Below, in pieces: positions 33,683-43,183 of a stretch of DNA of 64,000 bases. The DNA comes from Winogradskyella sp046545555 (GTDB lineage: Bacteria > Bacteroidota > Bacteroidia > Flavobacteriales > Flavobacteriaceae), in assembly GCF_046545555.1 (NCBI RefSeq), contig NZ_JBHZTH010000001.1, positions 806,001 to 870,000 on the forward strand. Direction: 5' to 3'. A program made the translations under genes and the position numbers. The notes under the pieces are model-generated. The model was given only the letters and a program-made list of their open reading frames with translations, was not told where the DNA came from and made no database searches. How positions within the stretch are numbered: position 1 is the first letter of the stretch; each line of letters starts with the position of its first letter.

Positions 33683-34702
33683 TTATTTTTCTAAGTCTTT
33701 AAGGTATAATTGACAAACCTTATCTATAGCATAGTCTATTTTAGTGTACTGAAAATTTAAAGTTTTTATAAGCTTTGAATTATCGTATTGAGTTATGCTA
33801 TGCGCTGATTTAGCGTTTTGTTTAGAAATGCTACGTCGTTTACCAATAATCTTATGAGTTAACCAATCTAATCTCCAAGCTAAACCTAGAAGCCAAGGTT
33901 TAGCTTCTTTTTTTGGAGGTTCTATACCAAGTTCTTTTGCAACTTTTTGCAGGAAATCTTTGAAGCTTAGATTTTCTGAAACAAGAATAAAACCTTCATT
34001 TCTAATATCACTTGCCATAAGTTCTATCATAGCGTCAATAACATCAAAAACATAAATATAACCGGTAATTCCAGTAACATAATGACGCATTCCATTATAA
34101 ACTTTTTTGAATAGATTGCCACTACTTCCACCGTTCCAATAACCTGCCCCTAAGATTATACCAGGATTAACAATAACAATATTAAGACCCTCTTGAGAAC
34201 CTCTCCATACTTCTAACTCCGCTCCATACTTAGTTATTGCATAGACGCTATTGTCTGCCTCAGCATTCCACGCTGTTTTTTCATTTATTAGTTTTTGCTC
34301 ATCTTCATTATGCCCTATTGCTGCTATTGAACTTACATAGCATAATTTATTGACCTCATAAGCTACAGAAAGATTTACGATATTTGCCGTTCCTTCAATA
34401 TTTATTTTTCGAAGTTGTTTATACTTATCTGGTTCAAAAGAAACAAACGCAGCACAATGATATACATTTGTAATATTAACAAAGGCATGTTGAAGTTTAG
34501 GAACATCATTTATATCTGCTTCAATCCATTCAATTTTATTAAATAGTTTATCAGCTTCATTAGAAAAATAAGAGAAGACATGTTTCACACGTTTTAGTGT
34601 CTTTTTTCTTCTATATATTGCCCTAACGTTTTTTCCGTTACTTACAAGTTTATAGAGTAAATGAGAGCCTACGAGACCTGTTCCACCTGTGACTAATATC
34701 AT
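33683..34702 (-). CDS. NAD-dependent epimerase/dehydratase family protein
   Basis: 339 residues, extended SDR. GGTGLVGSHLLYKL is the NAD(P)-binding motif; VSSIAAIG and YAITKYGAE (YxxxK, catalytic Tyr/Lys) complete the active site. It looks like the dihydroflavonol reductase/3-beta-HSD-like branch rather than a sugar epimerase, but the substrate is open. Convergent with the DUF4296 gene and divergent from tyrS. Confidence 0.9.
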   Translation of the reverse strand: MILVTGGTGLVGSHLLYKLVSNGKNVRAIYRRKKTLKRVKHVFSYFSNEADKLFNKIEWIEADINDVPKLQHAFVNITNVYHCAAFVSFEPDKYKQLRKINIEGTANIVNLSVAYEVNKLCYVSSIAAIGHNEDEQKLINEKTAWNAEADNSVYAITKYGAELEVWRGSQEGLNIVIVNPGIILGAGYWNGGSSGNLFKKVYNGMRHYVTGITGYIYVFDVIDAMIELMASDIRNEGFILVSENLSFKDFLQKVAKELGIEPPKKEAKPWLLGLAWRLDWLTHKIIGKRRSISKQNAKSAHSITQYDNSKLIKTLNFQYTKIDYAIDKVCQLYLKDLEK

Positions 34703-34728
34703 ACCGCTAAATTACGTTAAAATTGTCT

Positions 34729-34758
34729 TTTGTCTTTTAATGCGGAAACATATCTTTG
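34729..34758 (+). promoter_or_regulatory. tyrS promoter
   Basis: TTTG (34729-34732), an 18-nt spacer and TATCTTTG (34751-34758) fit the Bacteroidota -33/-7 consensus. The predicted start would be about 20 nt before the tyrS ATG. Confidence 0.75.
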
Positions 34759-34785
34759 TTAAAATCAAATAAGAATTATTTTACG

Positions 34786-36084
34786 ATGAAAAAGAATTTT
34801 CTTGAGGAATTGCAGTGGAGAGGTATGTTGCACGATAGTATGCCAGGTATTGAGGAGCATCTTTCAGAAGAGTTGAGAAGTGCGTATGTAGGCTTTGACC
34901 CTACTGCTGATTCTTTGCATATTGGTAATTTGGTTCCTATAATGTTATTAGCACATTACCAAAGGTGTGGGCACAAGCCTGTCGCATTGGTTGGTGGTGC
35001 AACAGGTATGATTGGTGATCCCTCTGGTAAATCTAGTGAAAGAAATCTGTTAGATGAGAAGACTCTGCGTCATAACCAAGATGCAATTAAAGGTCAGTTA
35101 GCTCATTTTTTAGATTTTGAAAGTAATGATGCTAATGCTGCTGTATTAGTTAATAATTACGATTGGATGAAAGAATTTTCATTTCTAGAATTTATAAGAG
35201 ATGTAGGTAAACACATCACTGTAAATTATATGATGGCAAAGGATTCTGTAAAGAATAGAATTTCTGCCGAATCTACGAGTGATGGTATGAGTTTTACGGA
35301 ATTTACCTATCAACTTGTTCAAGGCTATGATTTTTTACATTTATATAGAGCCAATAATTGTTCTATACAAATGGGTGGTAGTGATCAGTGGGGAAATATT
35401 ACTACCGGAACTGAGTTGATCAGGCGCGTTGCAGGAGGTAAAGGTTTTGCTATTACATGTCCTTTAATTACAAAAAGCGATGGTTCTAAATTCGGAAAGT
35501 CAGAAGGTGGAAACGTGTGGCTAGACGCAAAAAGAACATCTCCATATAAGTTTTATCAATATTGGTTAAATTCTAGTGATGAGGATGCAGAAAAATATAT
35601 CAAGATATTTACTTTTTTAACTAAAGATGAAATAGCTGAGATTATTCTTAAACATTCAGAAGCGCCTCATTTAAGATTACTTCAAAAGCGATTGGCTGAA
35701 GAAATTACCGTTATGGTACACTCAAAAGAAGATTTTGAAAATGCAGAAAAAGCTTCAAATATATTGTTTAGTAAATCTTTTAAAGAGGATATTAGGACTT
35801 TAGATGAAGATACCTTTTTAGATGTATTTGAAGGTGTGCCACAAGCTGAGATTGCGCAGTCCGATTTTAAAAATGGTTTAGATATGATAGGTGCATTGGC
35901 AGCTAAAACTAATTTCTTAAACTCCAATGGTGAAGCGCGCAGAGCGTTGAAGGAGAATTCAGTTTCTGTAAATAAGCAAAAGGTAAATGAATCTTTTATA
36001 CTTTCTTCTGATGATTTAATTAATGACAGATATATTATACTCAATAAGGGAAAGAAAAATACATATATTATTAAAGTAATTTAA
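34786..36084 (+). CDS. tyrS: tyrosyl-tRNA synthetase
   Basis: 432 residues from the ATG at 34786; the longer frame from 34756 overlaps the predicted promoter. Class I signatures: YVGFDPTADSLHIGNLVPIM (HIGH-type) and KFGKSEGGNVWLD (KMSKS-type), plus GGSDQWGN for tyrosine binding and a C-terminal S4-like RNA-binding domain. Charges tRNA-Tyr. Confidence 0.97.
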   Translation: MKKNFLEELQWRGMLHDSMPGIEEHLSEELRSAYVGFDPTADSLHIGNLVPIMLLAHYQRCGHKPVALVGGATGMIGDPSGKSSERNLLDEKTLRHNQDAIKGQLAHFLDFESNDANAAVLVNNYDWMKEFSFLEFIRDVGKHITVNYMMAKDSVKNRISAESTSDGMSFTEFTYQLVQGYDFLHLYRANNCSIQMGGSDQWGNITTGTELIRRVAGGKGFAITCPLITKSDGSKFGKSEGGNVWLDAKRTSPYKFYQYWLNSSDEDAEKYIKIFTFLTKDEIAEIILKHSEAPHLRLLQKRLAEEITVMVHSKEDFENAEKASNILFSKSFKEDIRTLDEDTFLDVFEGVPQAEIAQSDFKNGLDMIGALAAKTNFLNSNGEARRALKENSVSVNKQKVNESFILSSDDLINDRYIILNKGKKNTYIIKVI

Positions 36085-36090
36085 AAAGAA

Positions 36091-36116
36091 AAGTGCTCAT
36101 ATTTATATGAGCACTT
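36091..36116. terminator. hairpin between tyrS and the YHS gene
   Basis: AAGTGCTCATAT (36091-36102) and ATATGAGCACTT (36105-36116) are perfect complements. A T-rich tail follows only on the minus strand (TTTTCTTTTT), so it mainly ends the minus-strand YHS gene. Confidence 0.75.
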
Positions 36117-36170
36117 AACTAACCAATCAATCAACTTAGAGACTGAATTTAACTTTTCTTTTTCATAGAA

Positions 36171-36614
36171 TTAATTAAATTTTATCGTCTCCCAATTTAA
36201 GTCGGCTTTTTCTTTCAAACCTTTCACATTACTTTTTAACCATTTTTTTAAGGTGTTGTTTCCCCAAGAATTATAGAACAAAAAAAGTTTCCCTTCTCTA
36301 ATTTCAAAGGTTTCAGGGTTAATATCAACCTTTTTAGAATTTATAGCGACGGCATATGCGCAATAGCCACCATATTGAGGTATATAAGTAGTTGGTGCTT
36401 TTAAAAAAATATCTAAATTTTGCTGAGAGTAAAATTTGTATTTAGCACCATCAAAAGTTGTGGTGTAGGATTTTGAACCTTTCATAGCTCTTTTATTAAA
36501 ATATGCTACTACATCATAACCTTCCGCTACAAATCCTTTATTGGTGTTATAATCTATTGTCTGTGCAAATACGCTTGTTACTGTAAGTATATATACAGCT
36601 AAAAAATGTTTCAT
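36171..36614 (-). CDS. exported YHS domain protein
   Basis: 147 residues. A signal peptide (FLAVYILTVTSVFAQ) is followed by a YHS-type core: VAEGYDVVAYF, AKYKFYSQQNLDIFLK, YIPQYGGYCAYAVA. YHS proteins of this kind are often metal-related, but function is unproved. The rest (NSWGNNTLKKWLK) is family-specific. Probably periplasmic. Confidence 0.88.
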   Translation of the reverse strand: MKHFLAVYILTVTSVFAQTIDYNTNKGFVAEGYDVVAYFNKRAMKGSKSYTTTFDGAKYKFYSQQNLDIFLKAPTTYIPQYGGYCAYAVAINSKKVDINPETFEIREGKLFLFYNSWGNNTLKKWLKSNVKGLKEKADLNWETIKFN

Positions 36615-36658
36615 TTAACTACTATTATTTTCAAGTCAGTCGAAAAATAACTGATCTC

Positions 36659-37639
36659 TTACAAAGCCATTAAATTACAGCCTCTAATATCTGAATTATC
36701 AAAGCGACCTATAATTTCAAAACTACCGTCTTTGTAAACTTTTCCCAGATCTTGAGTAGCTATAAATGAGCAAGAATTAATGTTAGCTAAATCAATGACG
36801 TTTATACCTCCTGTTTTATTTGGTAGTTGGATTGAAAGTGCATCTTCCGTATCTCTTGTTATAATCTTCATCCACCGTGGGCACTCAAAAATTCCTTTAC
36901 CTTTAGAATACGCTTGGCTTAAAAGTTCTGTCATACCATATTCGCTATGAATTTCATTCATTTTAAAACCGGACTGAAGAATATTATGAAGTTCTTGTCT
37001 TATAATCTCTTTACGTCTTCCTTTCATACCACCAGTTTCCATAATTATGGTATGTTTTAGATTAAATTGAAATTGTTCTACCAAGTCTAGTAAAGCAAAA
37101 GAAACACCTATTAATATTGTTTTTTGAGATTTTTCTTCAAGTTGATGAATTTTACTTTTTAAGTCATCTAAATTATTTAAATAAAAGCCGCTTTCTTTAT
37201 GTGCAGATCTAGTTATTAAATCATCTACCATATAAACAAGAGAAGAACCATCGCGCTCTAAATAAGATGGTAGTAATGCTAGTATGGCATAATCTTCAAT
37301 ATTTCCATAGAAATTTTTAAAACCAGTTAAATAACTTTCTCTATAAATGGTTAAATCTGTAATATGATGTTTGCTAGTTAAAGTTCCTGTAGTACCTGAA
37401 CTGGTAAAAGTTTTTTTAATAGGATTAGCCGAACTTACAACATGATGACTTTTAAAAAATTGAATAGGTAAAAATGGAATATCCTGAATAGATTTTACAT
37501 CAGCCGGATGTTTGTATAATAAATCGCAAAACGACCTATAAATAGGATTGTTCTCAAACTGAAACTTAAAAACATCTAATGCTAGAGAATTAAACTCGGC
37601 ATCTGATGCAATATTAAAAATCCTGTTTGTAGAAATCAT
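36659..37639 (-). CDS. LuxE-like acyl-protein synthetase / acyltransferase family protein
   Basis: 326 residues. The segment KKTFTSSGTTGTLTSKHH is the AMP/phosphate-binding loop of the adenylate-forming superfamily, and the overall layout (IPFLPIQFFKSHHV, METGGMKGRRKEI, SEYGMTELLSQAY) is that of the LuxE/acyl-protein synthetase group. It would activate a fatty acid with ATP and pass it to a Cys or carrier. No luciferase genes are near, so the role is probably surface polysaccharide or lipid related; that is inference. Confidence 0.82.
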   Translation of the reverse strand: MISTNRIFNIASDAEFNSLALDVFKFQFENNPIYRSFCDLLYKHPADVKSIQDIPFLPIQFFKSHHVVSSANPIKKTFTSSGTTGTLTSKHHITDLTIYRESYLTGFKNFYGNIEDYAILALLPSYLERDGSSLVYMVDDLITRSAHKESGFYLNNLDDLKSKIHQLEEKSQKTILIGVSFALLDLVEQFQFNLKHTIIMETGGMKGRRKEIIRQELHNILQSGFKMNEIHSEYGMTELLSQAYSKGKGIFECPRWMKIITRDTEDALSIQLPNKTGGINVIDLANINSCSFIATQDLGKVYKDGSFEIIGRFDNSDIRGCNLMAL

Positions 37640-37660
37640 TTTGCAAAAATATGGAAATAA

Positions 37661-37691
37661 AAAAGCGCAGCTAAATTATGAGCTGCGCTTT
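37661..37691 (-). terminator. terminator after the lamin-tail T9SS gene
   Basis: AAAGCGCAGCT (37662-37672) pairs with AGCTGCGCTTT (37681-37691); on the minus strand a T-run follows. It separates the T9SS gene from the LuxE-like gene. Confidence 0.88.
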
Positions 37692-37712
37692 AGTTATAAA
37701 ATAAAAACAATA

Positions 37713-39380
37713 TTACTTAATCACTAATTTTTTAGTAATTGAAGCATTGTTTTGTGTAATTTTTACAATGTAAATTCCAGTATTCAAGTCAGAAACATTT
37801 AATCTATTGTTAATTAAATTTTCATTCTTAACTTGCTTACCAAGAATATCAAAAACTTGTACTCCCATAGTTTCGTTATTCGTAGAATTAATATTTACAA
37901 ACCCTGTATTTGTAGGGTTAGGATATAATGAAAAACTATTAGAATTAAAGTTATCTGTAGATAAAACGTCTTCGCTGAAATCAGCAGAGCTTCTTGCCGT
38001 TAAGAAATACAAGCTACCACTTCTTTCATTAACTATACCAACAATATCAGTAGCCACAAGAGGAACAATACCGTTTTGATCGGCATAATCTGCATCAAAA
38101 AATGTAGATCTAAAATTAAACATATCTCCACTTTGGCTCATGCCATGTTCAGAGCCACCAGAAAAATTAGGTGTGCTGTTTTCCATTGTAACGCCAGTAA
38201 CCATAACCAATTCTGATTCATAATTTTCAGGATTAGTAGCTAGGTCTAATAAAGAAACCATTTGTGGTGTTAATGTATTTCCAGTGGTACTTGCTGCACC
38301 AGGATCTTCTGATACGGCAAACTGCATCATACCACCAAAAGAAGTTAACTGACCAACAATTCCAGTAATTCCATCACCAATAGCGTAAGTTGTTGTAACG
38401 TTACCTGATGAATCATCTATTAATATACCTCCAGAGCTATCTTCAATAAATTTTTGATTTCTGAATGATTGCTGAAAAGTAATCAAAGCTTCACCAGTTA
38501 ATTCATAAAACTCACCTTCTGTAGCAGCTCTTAATGCGGCAATATCTGCTACTTGAGCAATATTTTCTATAGAAAATGTTACTTGATCGGAATCTAAAAC
38601 TCCACCATCAATTAACTCAACAGTTACCGTGTAAGATTGACCATTAATAGTAGTTACTGAAAAAGGATTATCCGTAATACCATTAGTTGTTGTTCCATTC
38701 ACAGTAATATCAACAGTTGCAGTGCCAGGAGCGTTAACAACCGTATATGCAATATCCACAGATGTTGTTCCTGGAGCAAAAGATGCTGCGTCTGAAGGAG
38801 CAGTAATAGTTATGCTTGCTGTATTCATAGAAGAGAAAGACTGGCTAGAATTAACAGCTCCAGATGATTGAGCAGATGGTCCTGACCATGTAAACTCTTC
38901 ATATGTGTCACCTGTACCAGTTAGTTGTAAAGATTCACCAATGGCAGTACCACTAGTTTCAGCAACACCAATATCCTCAGAAGTCATCCCGTCTGCTGGT
39001 CCACCAGAAGCAGTTAAAGAACCTTCGTAACTTAGAAATTGAACTACAACACCAGAATTATTTACTAAAGCGATTGCATCTGGAGCACCATTTTGCAATG
39101 CATTGGCAGCAAAAGTAAATCCTAGAGTTCCGTAACCATTATCTTGATCTGTAATTGTTCCAGACAAAGCTTCGTTACCATAAGATGTTCCATTAGAACC
39201 ATTATATTTTTCAATAGACCAACCTGTTAAATCTGTCCCAGCAGGACCAGCGATCTCTACACCCTCATCAACATCACCACCAGAATTATCATAATGTAGT
39301 TCGTTAATAAAAACCGTAGTTTGTGCAAAAGAGAATGCACTAAACAACAATGTAAAAAGTAAAAAGTAAAGTTTTTTCAT
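37713..39380 (-). CDS. secreted lamin-tail-domain protein with T9SS sorting tail
   Basis: 555 residues. Signal peptide (LLFTLLFSAFSFAQ), then a lamin-tail domain (FINELHYDNSGGDVDEGVEIAG...GWSIEKYNG, about residues 22-180), an Ig-like stretch (about 190-275), an OB-fold-like region resembling DUF5689 (ALITFQQSFRNQKFIEDSSG, about 280-460), and a Por-type C-terminal tail (YPNPTNTGFVNI...KKLVIK). Lamin-tail plus OB modules are common in flavobacterial extracellular nucleases; no nuclease domain is visible, so it may be a surface adhesin or a relic. Confidence 0.87.
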   Translation of the reverse strand: MKKLYFLLFTLLFSAFSFAQTTVFINELHYDNSGGDVDEGVEIAGPAGTDLTGWSIEKYNGSNGTSYGNEALSGTITDQDNGYGTLGFTFAANALQNGAPDAIALVNNSGVVVQFLSYEGSLTASGGPADGMTSEDIGVAETSGTAIGESLQLTGTGDTYEEFTWSGPSAQSSGAVNSSQSFSSMNTASITITAPSDAASFAPGTTSVDIAYTVVNAPGTATVDITVNGTTTNGITDNPFSVTTINGQSYTVTVELIDGGVLDSDQVTFSIENIAQVADIAALRAATEGEFYELTGEALITFQQSFRNQKFIEDSSGGILIDDSSGNVTTTYAIGDGITGIVGQLTSFGGMMQFAVSEDPGAASTTGNTLTPQMVSLLDLATNPENYESELVMVTGVTMENSTPNFSGGSEHGMSQSGDMFNFRSTFFDADYADQNGIVPLVATDIVGIVNERSGSLYFLTARSSADFSEDVLSTDNFNSNSFSLYPNPTNTGFVNINSTNNETMGVQVFDILGKQVKNENLINNRLNVSDLNTGIYIVKITQNNASITKKLVIK

Positions 39381-39609
39381 AATAAAATTTTAATAATTAG
39401 AGCATAAATATACTAACAAATAGCGAGTTTCAATGTAGGTTTTTATTAACAACAGCCTTTTTTACAATAACTTAACATGAGTGTTATTAAGGGGTTAAGT
39501 AATCGTAAGATTATTGTTTAATGTTAGCGAATTGTTATCAATTTAGAAATCATATTAACTTAAAGCAGATATATTTTATATTTACGAAAGCTTATTAAAC
39601 ACCTTAACA

Positions 39610-40293
39610 TTGAAAAAAAAAGATATTAAAATATTATTGGTTGATGATGAACCAGATATATTAGAAATAGTAGGTTATAATTTATCTGCTGAAGGTTATC
39701 AAGTTATTACGGGAGAAAATGGTTTAGAGGCTATTGAAAAGGCGAAAAAACACAATCCTCATTTAATAATATTAGATGTAATGATGCCTGAAATGGACGG
39801 TATAGAGGCTTGTGAACGCATTCGCCAAGATTCTAAATTAAATAATACTATAATTACGTTTTTAACAGCAAGAGGAGAAGATTATTCTCAAGTAGCTGGT
39901 TTTGATGCTGGCGCTGATGATTATATAACCAAACCTATTAAGCCAAAAGTTTTAGTGAGTAAGGTTAAGGCATTATTGCGCAGACTAAAAGATACAAATA
40001 ACGAAACTGACTCAATTAAAATAGGCGATTTAGTAATTAATAGAGAAGAGTATAAAATTACCAAAAAAGGCAAAGAGATAATTTTACCTAGAAAAGAATT
40101 TGAATTATTATCTTTGTTAGCAACTAAGCCAGGTAAGGTTTTTAAACGTGAAGAGATTTTAGATAAAGTATGGGGTAATGAAGTTGTTGTTGGTGGAAGA
40201 ACTATTGATGTGCATATTAGAAAACTTCGTGAAAAGATTGGCGATAAATCTTTTAAAACTGTAAAAGGTGTTGGTTACAAGTTTGTTGACTAA
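39610..40293 (+). CDS. OmpR/PhoB-type response regulator
   Basis: 227 residues with a TTG start (no in-frame ATG fits). Receiver domain: acidic pair Asp12-Asp13, phosphoacceptor Asp56 (IILDVMMP), and the conserved Lys in YITKPIKP. Winged-helix output domain with EILDKVWG and GGRTIDVHIRKLREKIG. It overlaps the downstream kinase gene by one base (TAATG), forming a two-component pair resembling PhoB/PhoR. Confidence 0.95.
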   Translation: MKKKDIKILLVDDEPDILEIVGYNLSAEGYQVITGENGLEAIEKAKKHNPHLIILDVMMPEMDGIEACERIRQDSKLNNTIITFLTARGEDYSQVAGFDAGADDYITKPIKPKVLVSKVKALLRRLKDTNNETDSIKIGDLVINREEYKITKKGKEIILPRKEFELLSLLATKPGKVFKREEILDKVWGNEVVVGGRTIDVHIRKLREKIGDKSFKTVKGVGYKFVD

Positions 40294-41336
40294 TGCAAAA
40301 AACTAATTTAAAAAAGACTTATAAGTTTGCCCTAAGAACGTCTTTATACGTAACAGTTTTTATTACACTCCTAGTAAGTGTTTTTTTGTATTACTTCCAT
40401 ACATTTAATTGGCAAGTAGTCATCTTTCCATTAATTTGCTTCCCTTTATGTTTTGCTATTGTACAATATAGAGTAGAGCGTTTTATATACAGACGTGTAA
40501 AGAAAATATATGACGATCTTACACTTTTAGAGTCCACAACATTAAGACAAAACCCTATAACTACAGATATGGGTACACTAACAAAAGAAATAGATAAGTA
40601 CGCAAGAGATAAAAAAATTGAGATTGAAACTTTAAAAGTTAGAGAAGAATATCGTAAAGAGTTTATAGGAAATGTTTCACACGAGCTTAAAACTCCACTA
40701 TTCACTGTTCAAGGTTATATAGACACACTTTTAGATGGAGGCATAGAAGATACCAAAATCAAGAAAAAATATCTAAACAGAGCGAGCAAAGGAGTTGAAC
40801 GTTTAACATACATAATCAAGGATTTAGATATGATTACTAAACTAGAAGTTGGTGATCTTAGTTTAAATAAAGAGCGTTTTGATATTGTAGAGCTCGTGAA
40901 GAATGTCTTTGAACTTTTTGAAATGAAAGCAGCAAAGAAAAATATAACTTTGACTTTTGATATGGACTATACTGAGCCAGTAATGGTTTATGCAGATGTA
41001 GAGCGTATTCAGCAAGTTTTAACTAACCTTATCGTAAACTCTATAAAATATGGAAGAGAAAAAGGTACAACTGAAGTTAGTATTGAAAATTTGATAAAAA
41101 ATAAAGCCATTATTAGAATTACAGATAATGGTGAAGGTATAAGTCAAGAGAATTTACCACGGCTATTTGAACGTTTCTATAGAGTCGATAAAAGTGGGTC
41201 CCGCAAAGAAGGTGGTTCGGGTTTAGGTTTATCAATTGTAAAGCACATTATAGAAGCGCACGAAGAAAAAATGTATGTAGAAAGTGAGATAAACGTTGGT
41301 AGTGAGTTTTCTTTCACTTTAGAAAAGTCTGAATAA
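40293..41336 (+). CDS. membrane sensor histidine kinase, PhoR-like
   Basis: 347 residues. Two membrane segments at about 12-32 and 40-58 with almost no periplasmic loop, a linker, then His130 in EFIGNVSHELKTPLF, the N-box LTNLIVNSIKYG, and G boxes (DNGEGIS, GGSGLGLSIVKHII). Partner of the response regulator just upstream, to which it is coupled by TAATG. The short sensor part suggests it senses membrane state or another membrane protein; PhoR-like signalling is a guess from similarity. Confidence 0.95.
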   Translation: MQKTNLKKTYKFALRTSLYVTVFITLLVSVFLYYFHTFNWQVVIFPLICFPLCFAIVQYRVERFIYRRVKKIYDDLTLLESTTLRQNPITTDMGTLTKEIDKYARDKKIEIETLKVREEYRKEFIGNVSHELKTPLFTVQGYIDTLLDGGIEDTKIKKKYLNRASKGVERLTYIIKDLDMITKLEVGDLSLNKERFDIVELVKNVFELFEMKAAKKNITLTFDMDYTEPVMVYADVERIQQVLTNLIVNSIKYGREKGTTEVSIENLIKNKAIIRITDNGEGISQENLPRLFERFYRVDKSGSRKEGGSGLGLSIVKHIIEAHEEKMYVESEINVGSEFSFTLEKSE

Positions 41337-42377
41337 TTCTTGGTAATTCACGTCATCTTCAAGAGATTTAAAACCAGAATAATTTTCAATATCCTTTAGC
41401 ATTTCAATTTTAAATAACTTTTGGTTGCAGCTTGGGGCTATACCTTCAGATTGTAGTTTTTTTGCTAAATATTCTTGTTCAAATTGACCAGGAGTAGGAA
41501 TTAAAAAAGCCTTTTTTTCAAGCTTGGCGTAATCCATTAGAGATGTGTAACCCGATCTACTTAATACCATTTCACATTTATTTAGAGCTTTCTCTAGTTC
41601 TACACTTGTCATGTAATTGTAAACAGTGATATTATTCTTTTCAAATTTCTTCTGCTCAGATTCTAGAATTCCTTTTACAAAACAAACCTTGCCTTTATAG
41701 TTTTCTAATTGAATAAATAACTTTTCTTCGAGATATGTACGCTGTGGTTCTGGGCCAGATAATATAATAAGAAGATTGTATCTTAATGGAAGTTTTTGTT
41801 TTTTAAATCTACTTAATGGACCAAGATATTTTAATGAGGACTGATAGTCTTTTACATGTCCTAATTCACCACTTAAATTATTTTTACCTCTGTGATCTGG
41901 TATCCAACATTGGTCAAATTTTGAAATAATTTTTTGATGAAACTTACTGCTTAACCAAGTTGTATTTCCGCTTAAAACACGTAATTGATGGGTTATAAAA
42001 ACAGAAGGAATATGCTTCTGTCTTACACCAAATCTATTATCAGAAATAATACCCGAAATATCTTCTGATTTAGTAAGCTCTTGAATAGCTTTTTTTTCTC
42101 TCTTAATAGTTTTTAAAAGATGAGGTGAGTCTTTAACAATCTTAATTTTAAAGCTATTTCCTTTTTTTGCATAGGTAATATTATAAGAGGGAAGCTCAAA
42201 AAATTGAAGGTTTGGATATTCCTTTTTCAATAATGATAATGCATAACCATCACTTGCAATAACGGGTTCAAAATTATTTGCTAATAAGGCATTTATTATA
42301 GGCATACATCGCGTTGCATGGCCTAATCCCCAATTTAGAGGTGCTACTAATATGCGTTTTTTATGATGAACATTCAT
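41319..42377 (-). CDS. glycosyltransferase, MurG/GT28-like
   Basis: 352 residues. GT-B fold with APLNWGLGHATRCMPIINALL at the N-terminus and a C-terminal nucleotide-sugar site (ILSGPEPQRTYLE, CEMVLSRSGYTSLMDYAKL, IPTPGQFEQEYLA). Donor and acceptor are not determined by these motifs; lipid or polysaccharide glycosylation is likely. The 3' end overlaps the kinase gene by 18 nt. A minus-strand TATCTTTG box lies at 42454-42447. Confidence 0.88.
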   Translation of the reverse strand: MNVHHKKRILVAPLNWGLGHATRCMPIINALLANNFEPVIASDGYALSLLKKEYPNLQFFELPSYNITYAKKGNSFKIKIVKDSPHLLKTIKREKKAIQELTKSEDISGIISDNRFGVRQKHIPSVFITHQLRVLSGNTTWLSSKFHQKIISKFDQCWIPDHRGKNNLSGELGHVKDYQSSLKYLGPLSRFKKQKLPLRYNLLIILSGPEPQRTYLEEKLFIQLENYKGKVCFVKGILESEQKKFEKNNITVYNYMTSVELEKALNKCEMVLSRSGYTSLMDYAKLEKKAFLIPTPGQFEQEYLAKKLQSEGIAPSCNQKLFKIEMLKDIENYSGFKSLEDDVNYQELFRLF

Positions 42378-42505
42378 GAGCTATACCGGAGCATCGAGAG
42401 TTTTATTATTTCAGAGTCTAAATAATTTAGAGTTGCTTGTAATAAACAAAGATAAACCTAAAATGTTTCCTTAATTTTACCAAATTATTAATAAGTCATA
42501 AAAAC

Positions 42506-43180
42506 GTGGGAAGTAAAAATAAGCTCAAACGATTTAAAGAAAATGAAACTTTTAAGAATGTATTTCAACCATCAAGAGCAGAGCTAGTTGAAGAAATTTA
42601 TAAGCTAAAAGGGAATTGGAGAAAAGACGTTTTTAAAAATGAAAACCCTTTAGTACTAGAATTGGGTTGTGGAAAAGGGGAATATACGGTCGGCTTAGCT
42701 CGACGTTACGCAAATAAAAATTTTATTGGTATAGATATTAAAGGTGCACGATTTTGGCGTGGAGCAAAAACAGCTCTAGAAGAAGATATTTCTAACGCAG
42801 CATTTATTAGAACCCAAATAGAATTGGTAGATCAGGTATTTGAAGAAAATGAAGTTGATGAAATCTGGATTACATTCCCAGATCCGCAAATAAAATACCA
42901 GCGAACAAAGCACCGTATGACCAATCTTCAATTTTTAGAACGTTACAAGAAAGTTTTAAAACCAGGAGGCGTAATGCATCTAAAAACCGATAGTGAATTT
43001 ATGCATGGTTATACTCTTGGTTTGCTTCATGGTAAAGGTTATGAAGTACTATACGCCAACCATAACGTATATAAATTAGAAGGAAGCCCTAAGGAAGTTA
43101 CAGAAATTCAAACTTTTTATGAAAACCAGTATTTAGAAAAAGACAAAGCAATTACGTATATTAGATTTAAAATCAACTAA
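42506..43180 (+). CDS. trmB: tRNA (guanine-N7-)-methyltransferase TrmB
   Basis: 224 residues, GTG start. TrmB makes m7G46 in tRNA using SAM. Seen: VLELGCGKGEYTVGLA (SAM site), FIGIDIKGARFWRGA, WITFPDPQIKYQRTKHRM. It precedes a LysE-type exporter by 3 nt, so the two are co-transcribed. Confidence 0.96.
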   Translation: MGSKNKLKRFKENETFKNVFQPSRAELVEEIYKLKGNWRKDVFKNENPLVLELGCGKGEYTVGLARRYANKNFIGIDIKGARFWRGAKTALEEDISNAAFIRTQIELVDQVFEENEVDEIWITFPDPQIKYQRTKHRMTNLQFLERYKKVLKPGGVMHLKTDSEFMHGYTLGLLHGKGYEVLYANHNVYKLEGSPKEVTEIQTFYENQYLEKDKAITYIRFKIN

Positions 43181-43183
43181 AAT

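Noticed and set aside
36659..37639. LuxE-like gene as part of a bioluminescence operon
   Set aside because: No luxAB, luxC or luxD-like genes are nearby; the family is wider than luminescence.
37713..39380. Lamin-tail protein as an extracellular nuclease
   Set aside because: The module set is common in such enzymes, but no nuclease catalytic motif was found in this chain.
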